Source: Amphimedon queenslandica (Eukaryota > Porifera > Demospongiae > Haplosclerida > Niphatidae). From it: 23,505 nt of DNA. Of this stretch, positions 10,414-18,476 are shown piece after piece (position 1 is the stretch's first letter; each line of letters starts with the position of its first letter). Where the stretch lies: contig NW_003546395.1 of assembly GCF_000090795.2 (NCBI RefSeq), positions 176,146-199,650 on the forward strand, given 5' to 3'. The position numbers and the translations under genes are program-made. The notes under the pieces were generated by a model. It worked only from the letters and a program-made list of their open reading frames with translations, did no database searches and was not told the origin of the DNA.

Positions 10414-11364
10414 ATGCCAAGGGGAAAGAAGACAGTGGAAGAACCATCTGGGGATGCAACACCTGTGAAGGAGCTGCTAGAAGCTCTAGAGGCAGATAGG
10501 AAACGGCAGCAAGAGCAAGAAAAGAAGCGCTCTGAGGAACACAGGGAGTTGATGGGAGTCCTGGTTGGTCTAGCAAAGGGATGAGGGAGAACATCCGAGT
10601 GAGATGATGATGCGAGTTCGGAAGATGAGAGTGGAGATGCAGGTGGACACTCTGCTGGAAGAGCAGTAATGGGAAGAACCAACTATTACAAAGTTCTCAG
10701 AGAAGGATACTAATGTTGAACACTTTCTAACAGGATTTGAGAGGGTAGCCACTGCGTACAAGTGGCCAGATGAGATGTGGAAGCTAGTCCCCCTACTCAC
10801 AGGGAGAGCACTGGCTGCATATGCTAACATGGACCAAGAGGCAGCAAAGGACTATGGGAATGTGAAGAAGGCAATCTTGCGGAGGTTTGATATTAACAAG
10901 GAGACTTATCGACAAAGGTTTCGGACAATGAAGAAAGCAGAGACACAGTTACATAGTTGGGCGTACATTTAAAGGACTTGTTTTGGAAGTGGACAGCAGT
11001 TGCAAAGGATAATCCAGAGGAGTTAGCAGAGATAATGGTGATGGAGCAGTTGCAGAACAACTAGCCAAGGGATCTACAGGTATGGATTTGTGAAAAGAAA
11101 CCAAAGACAGTAGTGGAAGCAGCGACACAGGCAGATGATTATGTTCTAGATCGACAGGGGATGAGAAAAGAGGAAATGAGGTGTCATGGATGCCAAGGGC
11201 TGGGTCATCTTTATCAAGATTGTCCATACCGGGACCGGCCAAAGGATAAAGGTGAAAAACCAGCGAAGACAGATCAGAGATGTTTTAAGTGTAAGAACAT
11301 AGGACATGTGGCAGCCAATTGTAAGTCAGCCATGAGCATGGGATACTTTGTGGAAAAAGGGTAA
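10414..11364 (+). pseudogene. Gypsy gag with two CCHC zinc knuckles, broken
   Basis: The ATG at 10414 opens a charged N-terminal helix (MPRGKKTVEEPSGDATPVKE) that stops at TGA 10582-10584. The capsid-like region follows in another frame (about 10690-10971): VEHFLTGFERVATAYKWP, PLLTGRALAAYANM and AILRRFDINKETYRQRF. This is the Gag type common in invertebrate and fish Gypsy elements and distantly like SCAN domains. After further frame changes the nucleocapsid has two complete C-x2-C-x4-H-x4-C knuckles: CHGCQGLGHLYQDC (11182-11223) and CFKCKNIGHVAANC (11281-11322). The last segment ends with TAA 11362-11364. It packages element RNA in intact relatives. At least three breaks are visible. Confidence 0.8.
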
Positions 11365-11394
11365 CAAAGGAGACAGCGGAAAACAGGAGAAATT

Positions 11395-11723
11395 GTTTTC
11401 TGGGGGTCAGTGCAAGAGGAACCAGTGGAAATGCTTGTGGATACAGGTTGTTCTTATACCCTAGTGCACAGGAGACTAGTGCCTGATCAGTGCCTGTTGA
11501 AGGGAGAACTGTAGCACTACAGTGTGCACATGGAGATGTTACAAAATACCCGGTGGCTGAAGTAGACATAGAGATAAAAGAAATCAGGAAGCGAGTGAAG
11601 GTAGGAGTATCAGACATGCTACCAAAGTCAGTGCTTGCTGGAACAGATGTGTTGGTGGAGTTTGGAGCAAAGACGGTAGAGGACTATATGGTGATGACCA
11701 GAAGTCAACAAGCACGGGAATGA
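11395..11723 (+). pseudogene. Gypsy aspartic protease
   Basis: A retropepsin-like segment with VEMLVDTGCSYTLVH; the catalytic Asp-Thr-Gly is at 11440-11448. It continues, after a one-base frame change near 11490, with GDVTKYPVAEVDIEI and MLPKSVLAGTDVLVEFG. It would cleave the Gag-Pol precursor. It sits between gag and integrase. Downstream (11724-12001) is a linker with stops and no recognised domain. Confidence 0.7.
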
Positions 11724-12001
11724 GAGGAAGAAGCTGAGCAGATGAGAAGACAAGCTAAATCTGGAGCAGTAGCTAATCCTATTCAGGAGAATATAGTTGA
11801 CAGAGATGAGTGGATTGGTGGATTGGAGGCTATGGATGCTGACTTACATAGTGCCAGGAAAGAACAGAAAAACAAGAACTCAGAGGAGGAAAGAAAAGAA
11901 GCAGTTGCAGAATGAGTGAAGTAAGCTGAAGAGGGGAGACTTACCCATAGGAAAGGAAGAATTGGAGAAGTTACAAGATGGAGATAAAACTCTAGAGCAG
12001 A

Positions 12002-12989
12002 TTGGGAAGCTGGCTGAAGAGGGTCAGGAGAGTTCCTGCTAGAGTGAGATATATGAAGAAAAATGGATTGCTGTACCTGGTTACAGGGAACCTAGAGGAG
12101 ACAGAGAGAGAGCAGTTGGTGTTACCTACAGTGAGCAGGAAGGAGGTACTACGACTGGCTCACTCAATACCTCTGGGAGGACACTTAGGACATAAGAAGA
12201 CAACAGCTAGGGTACTGAAAAGATTCTACTGGCTGGGGGTGTTCCAGGATATCAAGCAGTATTGTCGGACGTGTCCTGAATGCTTGCGCACAGTAGGGAC
12301 AAGGTTTGCATCAAAAGCACCACTGGTCAGTTTACCAATTATTGAGACACCTTTTAGTCGCATAGCCATGGACATTGTAGGACCTCTAAAGAAGAGCAAG
12401 AGGGGAAATGAATACATTTTAGTAGTGTGTGACTATGCAACTTGCTATCCAGAGGCATTCCCTTTGAAGAACATTGATGCGGAGACAGTAGCAGAGAAAC
12501 TGGTGGAGATGTGTCAAGAGTGGGGTACCAGACGNNNNNNNNNNCATGCTGCGACAATGTACGAGCAAGCATCCAAGGGATTAAGATACACTGTTACTCT
12601 ATTTACTCTTTGCCTACATAGAAGTACCACAGGAATCAACAGGATTCTCACCTTTTGAGCTCCTGTATGGAAGAGCTGTTCGTGGACTGTTGGATGTCCT
12701 GAAAGAGAGCTGGGAAGGCAAAGAGCATTGTTCAGAGAATATTGTCACTTACATCACAGAAATGAGGAGACACCTAGAAGAGACAGTGGAGGTGGTCAAA
12801 GAGAACATGAAGAAATCACAAGGAAGGCAAAAGATGTGGTATGACCGTAGAGCAAGAAACAAAGTGTTTAAAGAGGGTGATAAGGTTTTAGTTCTACTTC
12901 CATCAAGCACACACAAACTAACTGCAGAATGGCAAGGTCCATATAGAGTCAAGCGTCGAGAAGAAAGACCACTAAGACTTTCCATGTAA
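12002..12989 (+). pseudogene. Gypsy integrase located upstream of RT
   Basis: An HHCC zinc-binding domain is clear: AHSIPLGGHLGHKKT followed by YCRTCPEC (about 12150-12285). The catalytic core begins with FSRIAMDIVGPLKKSKRGNE, with the first Asp at 12371-12373, and YILVVCDYATCYPEAFPLK. The assembly gap at 12535-12544 falls where the second Asp motif should be. After it only the end of the core appears (VPQESTGFSPFELLYGR, about 12625-12680), then a C-terminal basic region with QKMWYDRRARNKVFKEGDKV and HKLTAEWQGPYRVKRR. The second D and the E are not visible, so they are either in the unsequenced gap or deleted. Its position before RT defines the Gmr1-type order. Confidence 0.85.
12535..12544. 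other. Assembly gap (10 Ns)
   Basis: Ten Ns inside the integrase core. The flanking reading frames need roughly 70 or more residues between them, so the true gap may be much longer than 10 bases. Confidence 0.95.
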
Positions 12990-13294
12990 ATATACTGAAA
13001 CAATGGTATGAACCAGTGGATACAAGTTTCCTTATTTGGTGTATCTCACAGAATGAAGAATGTGGAGAGATTCCCCTGTTAAATGGAGACAACACCGAGA
13101 CTAACAAGATGACAAGGGGGAAGGAACTAGATGCAAAACAGCAGGAGGATTTAGCCAGTGTAATAACTAAGTGCAATGATGTCATCACAGCAAAGTTGGG
13201 ACGAACTATAGCCACAGAACATTGAATCTATGTGGTGGATGCTACCCCTTGCTGCCAATGACCCTACCGGCTACCATATACTAAGTATGAAGAG

Positions 13295-14520
13295 GTGAGG
13301 AACGAGTTAAAAAAAATGGAAGAGATGAGGGTCATCAAACAGTCATGTAGTGAATGGGCAGCACCTATAGTGGTAGTACCAAAGAAGGATGGAACCATTC
13401 GCCAATGTGTGGACTATCGCAAATTGAACAAGGTATCAAAGTTTGATGCATATCCAGTACCACGTGTTGATGAGATGATTGATTGTGTTGGGAATGGGAG
13501 GTATATTACTACATTAGACCTCAACAAAGGGTATTGGCAAATACCAATGGAAGAGACTGCTAGAGATAAGACCGCATTCATTACGCCATTTGGGGTCTAC
13601 GAATTTACAATGATGCCATTTGGTCTACAGGGAGCCCCTGCAACTTTTCAAAGACTCATGGATTAGGTACTGCAAGGAACGGAACAGTTTGCTGGAGCCT
13701 ATATTGATGATGTAGCTATCTACAGTGCAACATGAGAAGAACACCTTGTACACCTAAATCAAGTATTGACAAGGCTTCGCAAAGCTGGATTGACTGCCAA
13801 TCCTAAGAAATGTAAGTTTGGAATGACTGAAGTATTGTATCTAGGTTACAAAATTGGGAAAGGTCAGGTTAGACCAGAGGATTCGAAAACAAAAGCTGTA
13901 ATGGACTATCCTAGGCCAAGAACAAAGACAGACATTCGAGCATTCTTGGCTTGGTCGGATATTACACAAAATTCACCACAGTTTTCTAGTGTGACTGCAC
14001 CACTCTCAGATTTGACTAAGAAAAAGGTGACAACCTTCCATTGGACAACAGAATGTGAAAGGGCATTCCAACAGGTTAAAAGATTACTATGTGAAGCACC
14101 AGTGCTAATAACACCAGACCTTAGTAAGGAGATAATTGTCCAAACTGATGCATCCAATCAAGGTGTAGGAGCAGTATTGAGTCAAGTGGGAGAGGATGGG
14201 GAGGATCATCGTCTCATATTTATCAGCCGAAAACTATTACCCAGGGAGGAAAAGTATGCTATTGTCGAGAAGGAGTGTCTGGCAGTAGTATGGGCAATAC
14301 AGGTGCTCAGTGTTTTTTTATATCGAAAGGAATTTGTGCTCCAGACTGACCATCATGCTCTCTACTGGTTGGACCGGATGCATTCAAAGAATGCCTGACT
14401 GGTTTGTTGGAGTCTGTTTCTACAGGAGTGGCATTACAACATTCAGTACAGAAAAGGAACTATGAATGGCAATGCAGATGGACTCTCTAGACCGGTGTTT
14501 AACAGCGTGGCTGTTCACTT
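13295..14520 (+). pseudogene. Gypsy reverse transcriptase and RNase H
   Basis: RT motifs in order: WAAPIVVVPKKDGTIRQCVD, YRKLNKVSKFDAYPVPRVDE, TLDLNKGYWQIPM, TAFITPFGVYEFTMMPFGL and the catalytic YIDD at 13700-13711. The same frame continues to the thumb/connection (NPKKCKFGMTEVLYLGYKIG, VTAPLSDLTKK, WTTECERAFQQVKRLL) and RNase H (IVQTDASNQGVGAVLSQ, KYAIVEKECLAVVWAI, LQTDHHALYWL). It is near-complete but interrupted by TAG 13664-13666 and TGA 13733-13735, with small compensating deletions near 13948-13975 and a frame change at about 14398. It ends with NGNADGLSR shortly before the polypurine tract. No integrase follows it. Confidence 0.85.
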
Positions 14521-14534
14521 GAAGGGGAGGGAGA
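14521..14534 (+). promoter_or_regulatory. Gypsy polypurine tract
   Basis: GAAGGGGAGGGAGA lies two bases before the 3' LTR, where plus-strand DNA synthesis is primed. Confidence 0.7.
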
Positions 14535-14536
14535 TG

Positions 14537-14832
14537 TGATGGAACGAGACCCAGTAACCTTTAGTACCTTAAAGGAGAAAGGTCAAACCCCAATGTGTTA
14601 AGAACCTGGACATGAATTATCCAGAACATTCTATTTACTTTCTTTGTGTAAAGAACTTACTAGCTTATTGTACGTATGTAAAGAACCTTCTAGTTTGTAC
14701 TGTAGAGAACTTTCTAGTTTGTCAGTTCTGTATAAATAGTCTGTGTTGGTTGTGTAAAAGGACGGCAATTTTTTAGTTGATTTTCTTTCTTTTTGTTGAG
14801 AAAAGTTTGTTTGAACCCACAAGTTCATCACA
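14537..14832 (+). repeat. Gypsy (Gmr1-like) 3' LTR
   Basis: A 296-bp copy of the 5' LTR, about 96-97% identical, with TATAAATA conserved at 14731-14738. Confidence 0.9.
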
Positions 14833-15977
14833 ACCTCCTTGTAGAGTTTGAGAAGCATATCCCTTCTGTTACAGAAGGGATATGCTGCTGTCTATGCTTC
14901 CCGCATAGTCTACTCCTGTGTTACACAGGAGTAGACTATTAGGGGCGGGCCTCTTTATGTAAGTACAGGAGAGAAAGTGTGGATATGTCTCTTCACTTGT
15001 GTGGTAAGAGCCATTTATCTGGAACTGGTCCCAGATATGACTACACAAGCATTTCTTCGATGTTTTCGTGGATTTACAGCCCGGAGGGGATTTCCAATGA
15101 GAATGATATCTGATAATGCCAAGACTTGAATCCTCAAACTGATTCACAAAGAGGTATTAGAACAACCTGAAATAAAGCAGCATTTCTTTAATGTGAGTGT
15201 GGAATGGTCATTCAATTTAGAGAAGGCTCCATGGCATGGAGGACTGTTTGAGAGAATGATAAAATCCACTAAAACCTGCTTGAAGAAGACAGTTGGCAAA
15301 GCCAGACTCACATATGAAGACCTCCTTACATCTTTGACTGAAGTGGAAATGATTGTCAATTCACGTCTACTCACCTACTTGTCTGCTGACGAGATGGAAG
15401 AACCAATCACTCCGTCTCATTTATTAATTTGGAGAAGAGTTCTCACCCTTCCTCAAATTCCTCAGTCCTCAGATGAAGGTTATGGTACACCGATCACTCA
15501 TTCAAAGGTCATTCGCAGAATGAATCACTTACAGCAGACACTAGACCATTTTTGGGATAGATGGAGGTGGGAATATCTAGTGGAGTTGAGATCAGTTCAT
15601 CGGTACCCAACAAGATCAGGGGGGAGCCAGATTTCCTTAGGTCAGATAGTCATAATATACGATGAGAAGCAGCCTCGTGGACTATCGAGGTTAGGCTCTG
15701 TAAAGGGTCTTAAAAAGAGCTCTGATGGAGAGTTCAGAGGAGCAAAAGTCTTCACTCATTCCGAGGGAGGATGTCTGTGGTACTAAATCGCCCAGTACAG
15801 CATTTTTACCCCGTACATAGCAATGTAGATGATCGAGAAGATAATGAGAATTTAACTGAATCCCTTATGGACCAATCAACTGATCAAGTGGTTGAAGTTA
15901 AGACTAATCAACCAAAGTGAAAGGCAGCTACTCAAACTCAGGATAATGTATGCGTCCACACAATAGACTCAGACTAG
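14833..15977 (+). pseudogene. BEL/Pao pol, second part: integrase core and DUF5641-like tail
   Basis: Resumption of the BEL integrase after the Gypsy insert. GVDYAG-type sequence near 14930 (first catalytic Asp) is disturbed by the paired hairpins at 14854-14939. It is followed by AIYLELVPDMTTQAFLRCF, GFPMRMISDNAKT (second Asp) and NLEKAPWHGGLFERMIKS (catalytic Glu), then VNSRLLTYLSADEMEEPITP. The tail has IIYDEKQPRGLSRLGSV and DGEFRGAKVF, as in the DUF5641 domain at the end of BEL Pol, then NRPVQHFYPV after a frame change near 15783. A stop at 15918-15920 and TAG 15975-15977 close it. All three catalytic residues are visible in the raw sequence, but the frame is broken several times. Confidence 0.8.
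14854..14939. repeat. Pair of perfect hairpins in BEL integrase
   Basis: Two perfect inverted repeats stand side by side: 14854-14868 with 14872-14886 (15-bp stem) and 14905-14920 with 14924-14939 (16-bp stem). Both have the same three-base loop TTA. The 18 bases between (14887-14904) together with adjoining bases form a small third stem (CTATGC/GCATAG). The outer halves match what an uninterrupted BEL integrase would read (about YPFCYTGVDY), so the inner 50 or so bases are an inverted insertion. Confidence 0.9.
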
Positions 15978-16071
15978 TATCTGGTATGTTAATGTTTTTT
16001 ATTATTATTTAGTAATTATTATTCACATGCTTAATTGTCTATGTTGATCATGAGATCAACGGGGGGGATAT

Positions 16072-16202
16072 TGTTAATAATTACGTATTCATTATTATTG
16101 TTGTTAATAAATTGATGACGTATGATTTTGTAATTTGTTATTGTTGTAGAGAATTATTGAAGTGAAACAGTTAGAACACTCGTCTTGGCGCTCTAGTTAT
16201 CT

Positions 16203-16233
<31 letters not shown>

Positions 16234-16281
16234 GTAGACAGAGCAAGTAGAATAGAGGAGACTCCAGACAGATTATTTACA
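16072..16281 (+). repeat. BEL 3' LTR
   Basis: A 210-bp copy of 5297-5494 with a longer (GA)n tract. It is preceded by the purine run GGGGGGGATA (16061-16070), which fits a polypurine tract. Confidence 0.85.
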
Positions 16282-16947
16282 ATGCCCACAAAATTTGAAA
16301 GGAATTGCTCAAGAGGATGCTGCACTATTTTTATAAAGAAGAAACTGCAACAATTATATCAACTTATAGATCTAACTGTGATTAAACACAGTAGTACCCG
16401 TAATGAACAAAAAATATAATCGACATAGGGAGCAGCCTATACCTGTAATGAAACAGCAAAATGATTAAGTTTTTATCAAAGATTGGAACAGATTTGATAG
16501 AAATCCGCTCCTGATGCATAGCATAGATATTTACTCTATTATCTATGTGCATAGCATAGATCAGTCGAGACGCACCCTACTAAAACTGAAAATATTTTAT
16601 TTGCAATGGAAGTAGGCATTACCTTGTAAAATGAAGTCTAATGAGGATAACTCGTGTGATGTTCTCTTTCTTGAATATTTACTTGTGTTGGACTATTATA
16701 CAAACTTTCTATTTTGTTTTCATTTATAAAAAGTGGACTCCAAAATTGTGTGGAGTAAGTAATGCTCAAGGAAGCTTCTATCTATAAGTTTGTATCAGTT
16801 CCGTAGTTTTGCTAGGTCTGGCACATGTGTGAAAAATCTGTTTTTGTAAAGGTAAGTTGCACAATGGATTTTTAATTGAATAATGTTATTATAAAAAGAG
16901 TTATACACAAAAAACCCTTGATTTAATATTTTTTTGCATAGATACAG
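16282..16947. other. AT-rich intergenic stretch, nothing recognised
   Basis: No reading frame resembles a known family. A small cluster of GCATAGCATAGAT repeats lies at about 16515-16562. Otherwise I see nothing. Confidence 0.6.
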
Positions 16948-16956
16948 GTTTGTAGT

Positions 16957-17511
16957 TAGTCTCGCCCCGCCCTTTTGCTTCCTGCGGAGGAAGCATCTGG
17001 AGACACTCATAGTAAAAATTATGCAAAGGAAACCACGTGGTTGGCTCTACATCATGTGACAGAGAAGACCAGATCAGTCAAAACAGCTGGAAAATATGCT
17101 TGCAGCTAAAATAAGACAAGGATAAAGCTTCTTGGACATCTCTTACAGATTTGAGAGCAGCAGCTCTTTACAAATTGCCATAATATTTACTTTTTTATTG
17201 ATGACATTTTATTGTAAACACGTGACATTACTACATCATAAGTGCCATGGTGTCGTAGTAAGCAGCATAATAATGCTGCTCTAAAACTTTGAAAAAAAGT
17301 CCAGGGAGTGTTACAGGCTCCTTCCAGCTTTTATTTGATCCTTATTCTTCTTTTGTCTTAAACAGAGCTCTCCGGTCACATTACTACTTGTCCTACACGT
17401 GGTTTGAGCAATCTGATTGGGATGTGGATTTCTCTGCATGAAGCACACATTTTTACTGTGAGTGTCTCCAGACTCTTTCTCCGCCAGTAGCAAAGGGGCA
17501 TGGCGAGACTA
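16957..17511. mobile_element. 555-bp MITE with 9-bp target duplication (Mutator-like?)
   Basis: The ends are inverted repeats of about 63 bp (roughly 84% identical) beginning TAGTCTCGCC and including TCTGGAGACACTCA. They are flanked by a perfect 9-bp direct duplication, GTTTGTAGT, at 16948-16956 and 17512-17520. There is no coding potential inside. A 9-bp duplication suggests mobilisation by a Mutator-type (MULE) transposase, but the superfamily is an inference. Confidence 0.85.
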
Positions 17512-17523
17512 GTTTGTAGTAAA

Positions 17524-17831
17524 TTACAATATTATATATTCACTTGACATAGTGTCTGTGATTCTTTCCTCCTCCAGTTCTTTGCTTTCTTCTGATGATA
17601 AAGATTCACTGTCATTGCTTATATGTGGCTGAAATAAATTTAAATTAGTACAGTTGTAGCAACGACAGCCTGGGCCACACAAGGATTTTCTTCGCCTACA
17701 GCCACACCAAGCTGCACAACCCTTTTACAGGTACAACTGTAAAGAAGAAATTTCAAATTTTGAGTTATGGCTTTTTGAATTTTTTGGTCCTCCCAGTCAA
17801 TGTAGTATGAACAATCTTCAGCTAGAAGCAA
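17524..17831 (-). pseudogene. Cysteine-rich (CXC/tesmin-like) protein fragment
   Basis: The - strand reads DWEDQKIQKAITQNLKFLLY then SCTCK, and after a one-base shift GCAAWCGCRRRKSLCGPGCR and CYNCTN, then an acidic serine-rich tail (SNDSESLSSEESKELEEE) to a TAA at 17524-17526. The spacing C-x-C-x6-C-x3-C-x-C-x2-C-x-N is like the CXC/tesmin-type zinc-binding repeats seen at the ends of some transposon-borne proteins of invertebrates. Only the C-terminal part is present: the upstream side is cut off near the boundary of the HECT element at about 17960, and the far flank (23339-23505) does not obviously continue it. It could be a real gene end or a relic; the frameshift favours a relic. Confidence 0.4.
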
Positions 17832-17960
17832 TCTACTGTTCTGGAGGAGTTAGGTTATTGTAAACGTCACTTAAATGTGAGTCTTGCCTCATTGCACATA
17901 TGTATGTTACACGTAACCAGTGTCGCCACTAGTCAGGTGGGGCCTGACCCTTGCAACGAG

Positions 17961-18236
17961 TATGGGAGGTAATTACCGTATAGCGGGAAATTTTGGAGGG
18001 AATTAAATTTGGCGAATTTGGCGTTTTAATAGCCATTCGCCAAAATTAAATCCGCCATTTTGAGCCATTATACGCATGCTCAATGCACGTGGCCACCAAT
18101 TCACCAAATTAAAATCCGCCAATCACCAAAATTTAGCAATTCGCCAAATTTTAGTCCCTCCAAAATTTCCCGCTATACGGTAGTGTCAAAATTAGCATAC
18201 TTGCAGTATTAATAACATGGTCATTTACGTCAATAG
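17961..18236 (+). repeat. Left terminal inverted repeat of HECT/integrase element (split)
   Basis: 17961-17975 plus 18183-18236, interrupted by the TA MITE. It matches the reverse complement of about 23265-23338 almost base for base, for example TCATTTACGTCAATAGCATG. Confidence 0.85.
17976..18180. mobile_element. 205-bp MITE with TA target duplication
   Basis: Perfect 25-bp inverted repeats (17976-18000 and 18156-18180) begin CCGTATAGCGGGAAATTTTG. They are flanked by TA at 17974-17975 and 18181-18182. The interior is rich in short TTCGCCAAA/TTTGGCGAA motifs and continues the inverted repeat imperfectly. The right terminus of the host element shows the unoccupied site, AATTAGTGTC, so both the insertion and its TA duplication are proven within the window. 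TA duplication suggests a Tc1/mariner-type mobiliser. Confidence 0.9.
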
Positions 18237-18410
18237 CATGGTCACATTTCATTGATAGCATGGTCACTTTTCATTGATAGCATTGTCACTTTTCATCTAA
18301 AGTATGAACACTTTGGCATTTACAGTATCACCACTCTTTATCAATAGTATGGTCACTTTTTATTAATAGCATGATAGCATTTTCATAATAGCATTAAATT
18401 TTAATGATAG
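18211..18410 (-). repeat. Left subterminal 22-bp repeat array
   Basis: About nine degenerate copies of a 22-bp unit (consensus like ATAGCATGGTCACTTTTCATTG), in inverse orientation to the right-hand array. Copies become less regular toward the gene. Confidence 0.8.
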
Positions 18411-18476
18411 CTATGCCACGCCCACATGTGTACCATGTGCTCTCAATGCTGTGTTCTTTAATTAGAATAAACGCCA

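Larger units (their letters stand above)
10041..14832 (+). mobile_element. Ty3/Gypsy LTR retrotransposon with Gmr1-type pol order
   Basis: Direct repeats of about 297 bp (10041-10338, 14537-14832) start TGATGGAACG and end TCATCACA. They enclose gag, protease, integrase and RT-RNase H in that order; the integrase lies upstream of RT and nothing but the end of RNase H and a polypurine tract follows. That order is known from the Gmr1 lineage of Ty3/Gypsy elements and is otherwise typical of Ty1/Copia. The element splits the BEL integrase in a proline-rich stretch. The flanks ACCTCTT (10034-10040) and ACCTCCTT (14833-14840) are an imperfect duplication. The LTRs differ by about 10 substitutions and two single-base indels, younger than the BEL host. 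It is 4.8 kb long and defective. Confidence 0.85.
5297..16281 (+). mobile_element. BEL/Pao LTR retrotransposon with nested Gypsy element
   Basis: Direct repeats at 5297-5494 and 16072-16281 start TGTTAATAA and end TTATTTACA. Between them lie BEL/Pao gag, protease, reverse transcriptase, RNase H and integrase, in the usual order, interrupted at 10041-14832 by another retrotransposon. Without the insert the element is about 6.2 kb, normal for the family. The bases flanking the two LTRs (AATAT before, ATGCC after) do not match, so no target duplication is preserved; the ends may come from recombination or be eroded. The LTRs differ by about 12 substitutions plus indels over about 190 bp, so the insertion is old. 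All coding parts carry stops or frameshifts. Confidence 0.85.

Noticed and set aside
10334-10830. Overlapping - strand open frames of 86-106 residues
   Set aside because: They are shadows of the + strand Gypsy gag, whose motifs are clear. The reverse frames have no recognisable domain.
14854-14939. Rho-independent terminators
   Set aside because: The hairpins lack U-tracts, lie inside the reading frame of a eukaryotic retrotransposon, and occur as a pair with matching loops.
14869-15147. - strand frame of 92 residues ending in a GVDYAG-like sequence
   Set aside because: It is open only because an inverted piece of BEL integrase sits in the hairpin scar; the rest is antisense of the integrase core.
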